Positions 39,401-52,670 of a stretch of 64,000 bases of DNA are shown here, in pieces. The DNA comes from Pezicula radicicola. Taxonomy: Eukaryota > Ascomycota > Leotiomycetes > Helotiales > Dermateaceae. The notes beneath the pieces are model-generated. The model was not told where the DNA came from. It saw nothing but the letters and a program-made list of their open reading frames with translations, and searched no databases. Position 1 is the first letter of the stretch, and each line of letters opens with the position of its first letter. The stretch covers positions 4,192-68,191 of the forward strand of contig PDUO01000039.1 in the NCBI GenBank assembly GCA_003008705.1. The letters are read 5' to 3'. Made by a program: the position numbers and the translations under genes.

Positions 39401-40507
39401 TGCCGAATTCGGCGACATGGGTGTCGACTCCCTCATGTCCCTTTCTATCACGGGGCGAATCCGTGAGGAACTGGACATGGACATCCCCTCATCATTCTTC
39501 ACAGACAACCCCACCGTCAGCGATGCCAAAGCCGCCATTGCTGTATTGAGCGGCGAAAGCGTAACTGGAACCTCTACCCCCATCAGCTCACTCGAGGACA
39601 GCATGGGGACATCCATCAATTCAGAAGATGACGAGAGCGAGAAGCCAAAGCCCGCAGCGACATCGATACTGCTAAGAGGCAATCCGAAAACCGCTTCGAA
39701 GACTCTATTTCTGTTCCCCGACGGCTCCGGATCCGCGACATCCTACTCCTTCTTCCCGACCGTCTCTCCCTCCGTCTGCATCTACGGCCTCAACTGCCCA
39801 TTCATGAAGACGCCCGCAGACTACACCAACGGCATCAAGGGCGTCGCCCTCCAATACCTGTCCGAAATCAAGCGGCGCCAAAATACAGGGCCATACAGCC
39901 TGGGCGGCTGGTCCGCCGGCGGCGTCCTCGCGTACCAAGTCGCCTGCGAGCTCCAGAAACAGGGCGAGGTTGTCGAAAATTTGGTGCTGATTGACGCTCC
40001 CTGCCCTATTGATATTGAGCCCCTCCCCTCCGAGCTCCTGCACTTCATTGAGAGTAAGGGCTTGCTCGTCAGTCAGAGCAACTCTGCGACGCCGCCGTCG
40101 TGGCTGATTCCGCATTTCGAGGCGAGTGTTAGGAATCTTGCAAGTTATGAGCCGGTGCCTATGGATCCCAGGAAGGCGCCGAAGACGTTCATTGTTTGGG
40201 CACGTGAGAGCTTGTACCAGAACCCCGATGATGATGGGAGGCGGTTCCCGCGATCTGAGGACGAGCCCTCGAGCATCGCGTTCTTGCTTGATGATCGTAA
40301 GGATTTTGGGAGTAATGGGTGGGGAGAGCTGTTGGGTGAGGAGAATATTACGTGTGTGAGTACGAAGGGGAATCATTTTACGATGATTAGGGAACCAGCC
40401 GTAAGTTTACATATCACGTTCCGGTGTTAGAGATGTTTGCTAACTTGGTGTGGCAGGTAAAGCAGATGTCCGCTTTGCTGAGGCGTGGGCTTGGGGTAGA
40501 GGAATGA
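33438..40507 (+). CDS. Non-reducing polyketide synthase, SAT-KS-AT-PT-ACP-ACP-TE
   Basis: A 2147-residue product from eight exons: 33438-33727, 33786-34083, 34133-35162, 35340-35768, 35954-35964, 36017-37963, 38013-40400 and 40457-40507. Domains and key residues are as follows. SAT (1-370) has GLCTG and FHAPH. KS (about 377-800) has DTACSSS with C547, and HGTGTQ with H682. AT has GHSLGQ with S995. PT has [12 protein letters not shown] with H1325 and [10 protein letters not shown] with D1517. ACP1 and ACP2 both contain GVDSLMSLS, with phosphopantetheine serines S1688 and S1808. TE has GGWSAGG with S1969. All catalytic residues are present, so it should build an aromatic polyketide from a starter acyl unit and malonyl-CoA and release it by TE-mediated hydrolysis or Claisen cyclisation. 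It lacks a CMeT domain. Two-ACP layouts of this kind occur in orsellinate, naphthopyrone and melanin-type synthases; chain length cannot be read here. Confidence 0.95.
35163..35339 (+). other. Long NR-PKS intron 3 with inverted repeat
   Basis: This 177-base intron, against 49-58 for most others in the gene, interrupts the KS codon before [10 protein letters not shown]. It contains AATTAGCTGGCAT (35204-35216) and the mirrored ATGCCATGCTAATT (35313-35326), so the transcript could fold back with about a 96-base loop. The frame is restored exactly (A + GT = Ser). Confidence 0.75.
35769..35953 (+). other. Long NR-PKS intron 4 with a nested hairpin
   Basis: This 185-base intron lies just before the 11-base microexon. 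It contains three nested complementary pairs: TTCGGGAGCA (35811-35820) with TGCTCCCGAA (35894-35903), GGCTGGAGC (35841-35849) with GCTCCAGCC (35885-35893), and GTTTCA (35858-35863) with TGAAAC (35871-35876). The right arm is continuous, while the left has a 20-base bulge. It could fold into a stem of about 25 pairs. Confidence 0.75.
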
Positions 40508-40785
40508 ACGAAGCATTGACGAAGAATAGATTGTAGATGCAGAATGTGGTTATTACAGTTTGTTTAGATTGGAATAGATTGAAAGATTTAATGTTAGAGC
40601 AATTGATAGTGTTAGCATAAATCCTCTTTTTCTTTTATCAAACAGTCCTGCCTAACTTTCGTGATTTGAGGCGCCACCTTCAATTAGCGAGGTTGTCGCT
40701 AGAAATAGGGGCTTCACTCCCTATACCTTGGTGCAGCCGCGCTGGAGTCTAGGGCACTCCTCGCCTATCATTCAGGCTTCCCCTA

Positions 40786-41014
40786 CGAAGGCCACGGCAA
40801 AAAGTCATTGGACTACAGGGGTAGTATACTGTATTCGCTCAATACGCACGCTATAGCCAGGCAACGAGAGCCTGCAGAGAAATTCTATAGGGAGTTTTTA
40901 CACTGTCCTGTACCCCGGGAATAAACGCTCTCTACCTGAAGGCCCTATAAGTTATTATTCCCGGGGCATTAACTAGCTCTAACCGAGTCCAATGACTTTT
41001 TGCCGTGGCCTTCG
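40786..41014. mobile_element. MITE, 229 bp, TA target site (downstream of NR-PKS)
   Basis: Perfect 29-base inverted repeats at 40786-40814 (starting CGAAGGCCACGGCAAAAAGT) and 40986-41014. TA occurs at both outer edges (40784-40785 and 41015-41016). No coding capacity. It lies 279 bases past the NR-PKS stop and is a Tc1/mariner-type MITE by its TA duplication. The family differs from the one at 8250. Confidence 0.85.
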
Positions 41015-41016
41015 TA

Positions 41017-41063
41017 CCAAAATGCCAAACCAAAATGCCAAACCAAAATGCCAAACCAAAATG
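41017..41063. repeat. 13-bp tandem repeat, 3.6 units
   Basis: CCAAAATGCCAAA is repeated head to tail, immediately outside the right TA of the MITE. The units are identical. Confidence 0.9.
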
Positions 41064-41942
41064 AGCCCGCCAGCAGTCGGATCCCGGCCCCGTCTGGATC
41101 AAGGACATTTTCGCCATACCCACAGCACAAGATCCTCTCATCTTTCGCCCCCCTTCCTAATATTTCCTATGCATTTTTTCTTTTCCCACAACAGGACTTC
41201 TTTTATGCTCAACATTTGATGAACCAAACCTGTCGAGAATCATGCGTTCCTGCGCCCCCAATCCCACTCGGCAATGCACTCAAGTACAGTACAGAACCCG
41301 CCCCCCGGCCGGATTATTGTTTTATACCGCTTAGCAGAGCTGGACTTATTCGGGTACTAAAACGTAGCTGCTTTAGAAACAGGTATTCAGGGCATGTAGC
41401 CTATAGCCGTAATATGTACAGCCTATAATTACAGGCTATGTACTCTATGACTATAGGCTATAGAGTTCTATAAAAAAAATTTAAATATTACTCTATAGTG
41501 CTATTTGTATTATTTTACAACTACTATAATTATAAGGTAAGTAGCCTATAGTTACAGGGTATATAGCCTATAGTTATAGGGCATATAGCTTATAGTTGTA
41601 GGGCTTATTGCACAAGGCTAAAAAAAACAGCGAGAGATCTTAGAATCACTAATATAGCCGACAAGGAATAATCCGGCGGGGGGGGGTTCTGTACCTCAGT
41701 ACCGAAGTCCGAGACCCCCAACATATCCGGCGCAGTCGCCTCGGAATTGGCTCACGTTGGTGCACACACTCTGGCTTACTGTAAGTCATCCTCTTTTCGC
41801 ACGCACGCATGACTGAGAAATTATTAATCCGCGATTCATAAAACATCTTCTTTGACGTTCGGGCAGCGGACGCAATTGCTCAAGTGATTGATTGATCGCC
41901 AAACTTCCTTCTATTCCATAAACTGAATCCCATATCGCCGCC
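41064..41942. other. Intergenic with AT-rich repeat tract
   Basis: From about 41390 to 41620 the sequence is AT-rich, with repeated gcctatag / tatagttatagggcatatag motifs in both orientations, probably an eroded repeat. The rest is the promoter side of the YCII-like gene. No gene was recognised. Confidence 0.5.
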
Positions 41943-42448
41943 ATGGCCCAAAGACACGAGTTCCTGTTCATAGTATACGACCATCCAGGCGTCGCTGAAG
42001 CCAAGTTCAAACTCGTAGAGTGAGTGAAAAAAAAAACGACCTACCTATTAATATGACTTTTTTCTTGAAAAACTAATCCGAATCATCATAGACCCCATGA
42101 GGACATGATCAGAGAAGAAAAAGCGAAAAATTCAAGCGTCGAATGGCTCGCCGGCGGTAGGTACCTCCCTCCCTCCCCCAACCCCTTCCCCCAACCCCAA
42201 CTAAATTACGTGTCTACCAAGGCCCATTTTTCAAAGAGCACGGCGCTATCCCGCCGGAGATGATCGGTAGTTGGGGAATCCTGTATGCGCCGACGAGACA
42301 AGAGGCGGTTGAGAGGCTGAAGAGCGATGCTTTTACGACGGGGAAGATTTGGGATTGGGGGAAGATGGTGATCGTGGATTCTGTGAGCGGGATGAGGTTG
42401 TCGTTGCCGAATCCGGGGACGGAGGATATGGGAAGGGGTCTCCAATAG
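41943..42448 (+). CDS. Small YCII-related (dimeric alpha-beta barrel) protein
   Basis: A 122-residue product from exons 41943-42019, 42092-42156 and 42222-42448. The pattern fits the YCII family: N-terminal strand HEFLFIVYDHPG, a central helix, the motif GSWGILYAPTRQEAVERLK (helix after a Gly-rich turn), and a C-terminal strand before an extended tail. Ferredoxin-like dimeric barrels of this group act as small cyclases, dehydratases, decarboxylases or cofactor-free oxygenases in fungal polyketide clusters, or have no known catalysis. Its position between the NR-PKS and the O-methyltransferase suggests it shapes or oxidises the nascent aromatic product. The specific reaction is not readable. 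Confidence 0.8.
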
Positions 42449-42807
42449 AAATCATAAACTGAGACTCGTCGTACGTTATTGCCATTATATTTCATGGACT
42501 TGAACCAGTTTGCAGTCCCCGCTTTCTAAGTCAGATACTGCTGCCTCTGTGGCGCTCCCGAATTCAAGGACACGTACAATCTAGAGTCTCCAGGAGAAGA
42601 GGAGAGTGTGTCTTTCCCTTCATTCAGGATCTTCTGGCTCTGAAGATACCAGGCAGTGACCCGCTCAGAGATTTTGGTTACACGTGGCTGGCAGTCTCGA
42701 AGACGTGAGGTTCCCGAAAAAGTCTCAAGCGACAAGTCTATTCTACTACGTTACGTGCACAGAAAATCCTAAAATCGTGAACCTTAACCAGACCAAACCC
42801 AGCTGTT
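42449..42807. other. Intergenic, convergent 3' ends
   Basis: Between the stops of the YCII-like gene (plus) and the O-methyltransferase (minus). Nothing recognisable beyond 3' untranslated sequence. Confidence 0.55.
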
Positions 42808-44580
42808 CTACTTCGTAACTTCAACAATGCAATAGATAGACCTAAGCTCATGTATCTTCACCAACTTAAGACCAGCCCTATCAATCAAGTCCTTGAACTG
42901 AGCAGGCGTTCGCTCAATTCCATTGATGCAAGCCATCAAACTAAGATCGCGATGCGCCTGGAAGCGACCAAAGTATCCATAGTTTGCTGGGAGAGGAGAA
43001 GGAGCGGGCGCGAGTTCGTTGCAGCCGTAGGGGGAGTTCATGACTTGCTCGCAAAGGAGGATGCGGGATTTGTCTGACATCGCATCACGGACGCCGATAA
43101 GTATTTGGACGCAGTAGTCGTCGGACCAGTCGTGTCTTTGATGTGTGTTAGAAAATTTTGTAGGTTGCAATACTTGTTGCTCAGAACTCCAGGGGAGCAG
43201 CACGGGAGAAGAAGAACAGCGGACTTACAAGATACCCCGCAGCCAATAAACGTCAGCGCCCTCAATTGGATTAGGCTTGAAGAAATCATGTGCCAGAAAC
43301 TTGACTTTGCAAGATTGGAGGAGGTTAGATGCTTGCTGTGGCCAAACCTCTTGCTCGCCTTGCCTGACGACTTCAGCCCGATCTTCGACAACACAGTTGA
43401 GGTCGGGGTAGACGCGGAGAAGCTGCATGATGAAGCCACCAACTCCACCGCCGACATCGACAACAGTTGCACCATGTGGCAATTCATGCCATGGAAAGTC
43501 TGTCGAGATAATCAGTGAAAGTTTCTTGTCTTTGTTCATGTGAAACTAACCATATGGTTGCGAAGCGCTTATTGCTCTCCCGCCACCAACCATGGCCAGC
43601 CCAAAAATCTCCAATTCAGGCCGCTGGATCTTTCCATCGGCATCAGGCATGAGGTGTGCAAATTGACTTGCGTCAGGAACACCGGGATAACCAACACCCT
43701 CATTCTGTATCTCGCTGGGGTGGATTTTTTCAGCAAGCCATTCCCACCGTGGCTTCGAACTTCCGTGCGCTTCGTGCCATGCGGTTTCCGTCACGCTGTA
43801 GGAGGCACCCTTGGGCCCCAATAAGTATTTTGGAAGTCTTTCTGCTGAAGTGTAGATATCCCCTTGGCTATCAATCTTCGGTCAGCAGCAATTGATGAAG
43901 GACTTCACACTCGAGCCAGGAAGTTAACGTACAACATTGTGATGTATGCTTTCATGTGCTCGTTGTGAACGAGCTGAGCAGATATTCGGTTGTTGGCAAA
44001 GCGTTCAGGGCCGGTCAGGCGGAAGACATGTATCGAAGCCAAGCATCGCATTATGCGCGCTATTCAGACGCCTGGTCATTAGCCTTCTGGATGCACCCAA
44101 AACTTTCTGTGCTCTGAATAGCAAGTAAAAGTGTTTTTACATACATAACTTGAGATGCTCAATTCCAGTCTTCTTGGCGATCTCATTTATCTCCAGCCCC
44201 TCATCACCAGCTTCGTGCAAGAGATCTGGAATACGCCGTTCTGCAGCGATATACAGCGCTCTCGATTCCCAGTACTGGCCCATGAGTTCTGTCAGGCGAT
44301 GAGGAGGCTCTGCTACCAGCTCTGTTAGAGCTCCGGTCAGTGAAAGTATCGTGCGTTGGGCCTGGTATAAAGGCCAACTCGGCAGAATGTCTGCTGTGCT
44401 GGAATCCCCTTTGCGGCTCGCTCCATTGACGCCATTGGTACCATTGGTACCATTCGTTTGCTTCTTGGAGAAACTCTCTTTCTTCCATTCTTCAGTAACC
44501 GTCTGGATTGCCTCGTTCAGCAGCTTGCCCATCTGGATGAGCTGGTCGGCTTCCGCCGATGTCCTTGGGAAACGCTCCAT
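42808..44580 (-). CDS. SAM-dependent O-methyltransferase
   Basis: A 492-residue product from exons 44580-44145, 44059-43933, 43867-43551, 43499-43229 and 43135-42808. An N-terminal dimerisation/winged-helix region runs up to LSRIMRCLASIHVFR. GDIYTSAERLP follows, then the SAM motif VVDVGGGVGG at about 304-313, and HDWSDDYC with the catalytic-His context typical of plant-type Methyltransf_2 enzymes. An NGTNGTNGVNG linker comes from a ggtaccatt microsatellite. This family methylates phenolic hydroxyls of polyketides. It is divergent from the FAD monooxygenase and shares its promoter region. Confidence 0.92.
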
Positions 44581-45396
44581 TGCTGGGCCGTCGTTAGAGT
44601 AGTTTCAATGTCAAAAATTTGATTTGCTGCTGTATCGATTTCTCAGCGACCTAAAGATAGGAAAAAAGAAAGCCTTATGGAGTTTGGATGAGTTTGAGGT
44701 ATGTACCTTCCCCTCGTACATAGGCTATGTGCGGCAAGAACGCATAGACGAAAATGGAAGGACAAGCGAAGAAGCCGCTGCTTCCCCCCCCCCTTTTTAA
44801 CCGGCGGCCGCAAGTCGGGTCGGTCCGGTTATCACTTGGCACAGAGACGTTGCATCGCCATCACGGAAGTCTTCGACTTGTTGATCTTTCACTGGCGGCA
44901 GATAAAGAAGGCTCGCTGTGTTCAAATCGCATCCCTCGACAGCATCTTCCTTGGAAACACATGCAGATACATCATCAGGCACGGACGGCATCAAGATGCG
45001 AGATAAGATGCGAGATCCGAGGGCCGGGGGTTGGCAGTGAGTGATTGCCGAGTCCAGATTACCGAAAATTTCTGGATGGGTAGGCCGGAAAACCGGTAAG
45101 TGAGTGTCAGGAACTGAATTCCATTGGTGCTTCGAGTTCCTGCATCTTTTTGCTCGACTAATCCCATGTACCCAGGGTCTTCATCTTCGGAATACCTGAA
45201 AGTCAGCCGGGGCCCGGCCAGTCCAAGTCAGCGTGAGTATTCACGTCGAAAATGAGCGACCTGGCTCTAAGGTAAGACCTGGTGGCTGATTCTGAATAAG
45301 AATCGGGCGGCTTGTGAGTGAGTGCCTACAAAGAACGGAAGTCGCCAAAAAAGGAAGACTTTTCCATATCGTCAAAAGTTCAACGCATACAGCATA
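44581..45396. promoter_or_regulatory. Bidirectional promoter of O-methyltransferase and FAD monooxygenase
   Basis: This 816-base head-to-head intergenic region has no credible gene of its own. It contains a C-rich tract near 44784. No specific operator was recognised. Confidence 0.5.
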
Positions 45397-46779
45397 ATGC
45401 ACGTAAGAAAAAGCCACTTCCCGTCCAAAGATAAACTGATGATGTTTTTGCTAGGTCGTCGTCGTAGGAGCCGGCCCAGCGGGCATGGTTTTGAGCATGG
45501 TGTTGGCGAGGGCGGGCATCAAAGTGACATTACTAGAGAAAGAATCCACGACAGACGAACGACCCCGCGCTGCGCATTTGACGCCGCCGACAATGAGGCT
45601 CTTGGGGCGTGCTGGACTCGCGGAAACTGTGCGCCGCAAGGGTTGGACTCCAAACAACTTCGCGTGGCGCAAACTGGACGGAACCATCATCACGTCCATC
45701 GAAGACTTTGCACAATCCAAAACCCCCGATTCGATGGTCGTCTTACCTCTGGGCCCTCTAGGGAAGATCATCCTGGATCATGCATCGAGAGAAGATAATA
45801 TTACAATCAAATTCAACCACTCTGTGGTCGGCGTGGGCCAGGACGACCAGTCGGCGTGGGCGCTGGTAAGGAAAGAAGACGGGAGCGAGTTCAAAGTGGC
45901 TGGAGACTACGTCGTTGGCTGTGACGGGGGGACCAGCTCAGTGAGAAAATCACTATATGGCCAGCGAAATTTCCCAGGACAGACATGGGACGAGCGGCTC
46001 ATTGCAAGTAACGTGGGTTACAATTCTGACCGCCAGCCTTAACCCTTCCAGAGAGAGCTGATGAACCAAAACAATAGGTGATCTATCCCGTCGACAAATT
46101 CGGCTGGGACGACCTAAACACAATCATCCACCCCTCCCACCGCGCCCTCATCGCAAAGATCACCCAAGACGGCCTATGGCGTGTCTCCTACATCGAAGAC
46201 AAAAGCCTCAGCTACGAAGAAGCGCGCAACAACGTGCCCAACCGCTACGCCACTCTGCTGCCAGGCAACCCCAAACCAGAAGACTTCACCCTCGTAGACT
46301 TCAGCTTCTACAGCCAGCACCAGCGCTGCGCCGAGAAGCTGCGCGTCGGCCGGGTTTTACTCGCTGCTGACGCAGCACACCTCTGCAATCCGTGGGGCGG
46401 CATGGGTCTCACGGGCGGGTTTGCAGATGTTGCTGGGCTGGCCGAGTGTCTGGAGGGCATTCATGCTGGGAAGGCGGATGAAAATATTTTGGATAAGTAT
46501 GATGAGGTGAGGAGGGACATCTTCCACCAGGTCATCTCGCCGATTTCGACGGCGAATTACCTCCGCGTCGCGTCGGATCCGGATAAGGTGAATGTTCTGG
46601 AGGAGGATCCGTTCTTGAAAATGGTTCATGCTGCGAAAAGTGATGCGGTGATGAAGGAGAAGCTAGATAAGGTAGGAGTTTGGTCGTTTTGTTCTGATTT
46701 ATATGTTACAACTAACTTTGGCTAGGGTGCATATGCGGTGTTACACGACTTCACACAATACTATCATGACAAGGATTAA
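45397..46779 (+). CDS. FAD-dependent aromatic monooxygenase (PHBH fold)
   Basis: A 403-residue product from exons 45397-45402, 45455-46012, 46078-46671 and 46726-46779. The first exon codes only Met-His, needed to give an ATG before VVVVGAGPAGM (FAD GxGxxG at 7-12). The second FAD/NADPH motif is VVGCDGGTSS (DG motif at about 157-161). The third is LLAADAAHLCNPWGGMGLTGG (GD-type motif at about 285). It is shorter than phenol hydroxylases and lacks their C-terminal thioredoxin-like domain. It would hydroxylate or oxidatively dearomatise the polyketide ring using NAD(P)H and O2. The tiny first exon makes the start the least certain part. Confidence 0.88.
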
Positions 46780-47162
46780 ATAGAGTACATATAGATGTTT
46801 TAAATATATATACACTTTTTGCGCAAATCTGAAATGTTCCGTCTTCAAAAAACCATCCATACCATTTATCCTCCAACAAAGGCCCTAGAACGGCTTGCTA
46901 CCCAGGTTCTTCGGGTTCTGCAATAGCGCTGTGCTCCAGCGGGTGCATCGCTGGAAGACAGGTTATTTCAAAAGCTTCCTTGCAGTAAACAAGAGAAAAG
47001 TCATTTCAGTGATTCTAATTTAAGTATGGATTACTTGCCTCATGCACCTTTTCTTGAAGAATCAAGTCAGGAACTTAAGTGCCTACCGATCACTTGTCCA
47101 AAGCGCACACATCTATTAAATCAATCTTCTATTCCCTAACCATCGAAATTCAATTCTCTAAT
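46780..47162. other. Intergenic, convergent 3' ends
   Basis: Lies between the stops of the FAD monooxygenase (plus) and halogenase 2 (minus). No gene, repeat or RNA was recognised. Confidence 0.55.
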
Positions 47163-49770
<2,608 letters not shown>

Positions 49771-49778
49771 CCTACTTG

Positions 49779-50482
49779 TAGGGCTCCGATTGAATTGTCG
49801 AATATCGAATATTCGACGGATCGAATCGAATCGAATCGGATTCGAATTTAGAAATAGCTCTGTTCGACTCGTCGGATATCGAATTTTAGAGCTAAAATTC
49901 GACGAACTTCGACGTTCGACGCAAAGCTATTATTATAAGCTAGGCAACGCTAATAGGCTCTTTCTACTAAAGCCTAGGTAGTAGGTATAAGGATTTAGGA
50001 GCCGGCCCTTCCCTATTACTATAGTTATAAAGATAATAATAATCTATAGTATTTTAACCTTGATTTTAAGTACTTAGAGTAGTGTTTTTAGAGTTAAATT
50101 AAGGTGATATAGAGTATACCTAATGTATAGAAGTAGATATTTTAATAATATAGAAAATAAAATAAATTAGTTTATAATTATTAAAATTATAGTATTAGTA
50201 GCCCTAGGTATATATTGTTATCTAAATATTATAGCGATTTAATATCTAAGATATTATATTATACCTATATAACTTAGTCTATACTAGAATAGGTAGGTAT
50301 CTAGCTATATTAGGTATTTCTTATAGTAACGCTTAAGCCTTAATATCTTATAGTCGAATAACGTCGAGTTGAATGTTTTTAACATTAAATTTAATACGAA
50401 TTTCATTAAAAAGCAGACCTCGAATTTGAATCGAATTCAAATCTAGCAAAGTTCGATTCGAACCGATTCGATCGGAGCCCTA
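49779..50482. mobile_element. hAT-like non-autonomous element, 704 bp
   Basis: The ends are TAGGGCTCCGATTGAA and its inverted counterpart ATCGGAGCCCTA, followed by imperfect tcgaat-rich subterminal repeats. An 8-base duplication CCTACTTG stands on both sides (49771-49778 and 50483-50490). An 8-bp duplication with TAGGG-type ends is diagnostic of hAT elements. The interior is AT-rich, without an open frame, and looks RIP-mutated. Confidence 0.88.
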
Positions 50483-50536
50483 CCTACTTGTGGCAACAAC
50501 ACCTAGATCCAATAGAGAAGTTTCCATAGTACAGCC

Positions 50537-52670
50537 TCAATCGACTTCCTCAATGAGAGCTTTCCTTGCTGGTTCTGCATCACGGGCGGCTCGCGGATTG
50601 ATTGACAGCCCAGCCAACTCGCGAAGCTCACCCGAAGCCTCATTCACGGGAAGCAGGGAATTAATCTGCCATCCCTGCAAGCTATCAACGACATCTCTAG
50701 CGTGCTGCTTGACTAAACTATTATTGTCTATCGCCTCTACGTAGGATAAGATTCGCTGGACGTCCTCTAAACTCTGACCTAAGAGCCCGAACCCTAGTTT
50801 CTTCCCTTCTGCTCGTGCCATGTCCAGCGCTTTGAGGAAGTAGAGGATGAAGAGCACAGCTGCTCGCCATAGAATCCCTTTCTTGGGCTCGGGTTCAAGA
50901 GTAAGGATATGGAGACCTAGGTCGACTGCAGTAGATACCAGTGTTGACCTAATCCCGGCAACATTGACTTCTATGGCGGAGCCTAGAATACAAATCGCAG
51001 AAGCTCTGACTCGTACGTCTTCCGAGCCTCGTTTGCTTTCCCACCCGGACACGATTTATGATAGAATCTCGTAATCCTCTTGTGACTCTTCGGTCCCAAG
51101 GACCTCATCTAGCTAAGGCACAGGGCCGTCCCAAGCTTCTTTAGCTTCTTCGTTTTGCTTGCGCTTCAGTTTATTTCGTTTTTGCTGTTCTACTTCGGTC
51201 TTGGGTCGATGGCCATGACGGTCGGCAATAAATAGCAGGCCTTCACAAGCTAACTTGGCTGAGTCCCCAGAGAAAGCTGTTGCGTTATTTTGTATAACTT
51301 GAAGTAAAGCCTCTCCAAGCCGTAGACGCTAGCCTAAGCTGTAGTCTTCGTGTGAATCTACGTACCGTTCCACCAAATCCTTCAAAACGGATTTCGGGTG
51401 CCTTTGTGATTACTGGATGAAAGATTATATGACCCTAAGATAAATATACTCATCACCATCTTGAAGAATCGATAATAATAGCACTAACAAGGCTGGGATA
51501 TCAATAATAGAGCTTTTCGCTTTAATCAAAGTGGAAATTAGCTCAAGGCCTTGAACACGGACGGGGGTCGGTGAATCTATAGTAGTGAGATATGAGAGCG
51601 CAAGACTATATGTTTTCCGATCTTCCACTTGCTGGTTCGTGAAACTGGCCGTTGTTGTTGAAATCTCGGGCTCGTTAATCGTGTTCCGAAACTGAAGTAA
51701 TAAAAGTAGATTCCGAGCAGTTGTTGATATTTCGTTTTTACTTTTTTGAGTAATAGATTGTAACGACGCCTGAATCGAGTCTAGTACTGTGACCTCGGTT
51801 GTATTTTTCTTGAAGGCAGTTGAGGTCAGGACTATGTTTAATAAGCTTAAAGCAACCGCAACTATATCAACGGCCTCCTCCAGAGTTCCATCGACTTGGA
51901 CAGCATCCGCTAATACACCCTAGACCAGCTTAAGCACCTAATACGAGTTGCTTACAAGCTTGTCTGGAAAGGCGGTCATTATTTTCTGTATGACTTTCGC
52001 TTTGATGAGCCTGATCTCTACATCCTAGACCGAAGCATTCGAAGGCTTAATCCTCGTTGAGATTATGGGCGAGGGGCTCGACTTGCTGTTATGTGACAAC
52101 CATTTACTGCATAGACCAAGGAACAAGCTCGAAATCTCTGCTTCGGCATCAGCTGTGGCGACGAATTTCGCTATGAAGGAGATAATGTGGTCCGTTGCGT
52201 CATTAATAGGTTTTAAATCTAGTATAACGGTGTAAGAACTTGTATTAAGCTCTTGAATCTAGATGCCTCTATTCCTAGCTAGAGCGTACTCCCAGCCTGG
52301 CCGACCTTTGAAGGTTAGGTTTACTAGAAGGGTGGGTAGTATATTTACAGTAGGATCACTTCCAGCCTTTTTTTCTAGGTCCGTAGATGGTGGTGATAGT
52401 TGAATGAGAGTACTGAGTATTTGTTTAGCCGGCTCGTAGATCTTGGCTGCAGTATCTTGGTCATCGTGAATCCAAGATGCTAGTGCCCAGAGGGGAAGAA
52501 GTAATGGTGCCAGAAGCCGTTCAGCTAACGAAGGGTGTGGATATGAGGTCAAGAGGATTGACAAATTTCGAACGCCCCGTTCGATGTCCTTAGAGGGTAC
52601 TAGGATCCTAGGAGCTCCTAATGTGATAATCGGCTCTTCTAGTAAGGTAAGAACACGCCGGTTATAATGT
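50537..52670 (-). pseudogene. RTP1/TANGO6-like gene, RIP-inactivated and 5'-truncated
   Basis: One minus-strand frame runs almost the whole length. It contains ERLLAPLLLPLWALASWI near the start, and toward the end VRASAICILGSAIEVN, LHILTLEPEPKKGILWRAAV and EGKKLGFGLLGQSLEDVQ. The last three are typical of the C-terminal RTP1 domains of fungal RTP1 (needed for RNA polymerase II transport and assembly). At least six in-frame stops occur, and each restores Gln by one C-to-T reversal (TAG or TAA for CAG or CAA, a CpA target). The 5' part ends in AT-rich DNA. RTP1 is a conserved single-copy gene, so this is presumably a duplicated copy killed by RIP, with the functional copy elsewhere. Confidence 0.7.

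Noticed and set aside
38897..39682. 261-codon minus-strand open frame (Ser/Met-rich)
   Set aside because: It is antisense to the two ACP domains of the NR-PKS. Its low-complexity composition comes from the Asp/Glu/Ser-rich linker on the other strand.
39705..40376. 223-codon minus-strand open frame
   Set aside because: Antisense shadow of the NR-PKS thioesterase domain.
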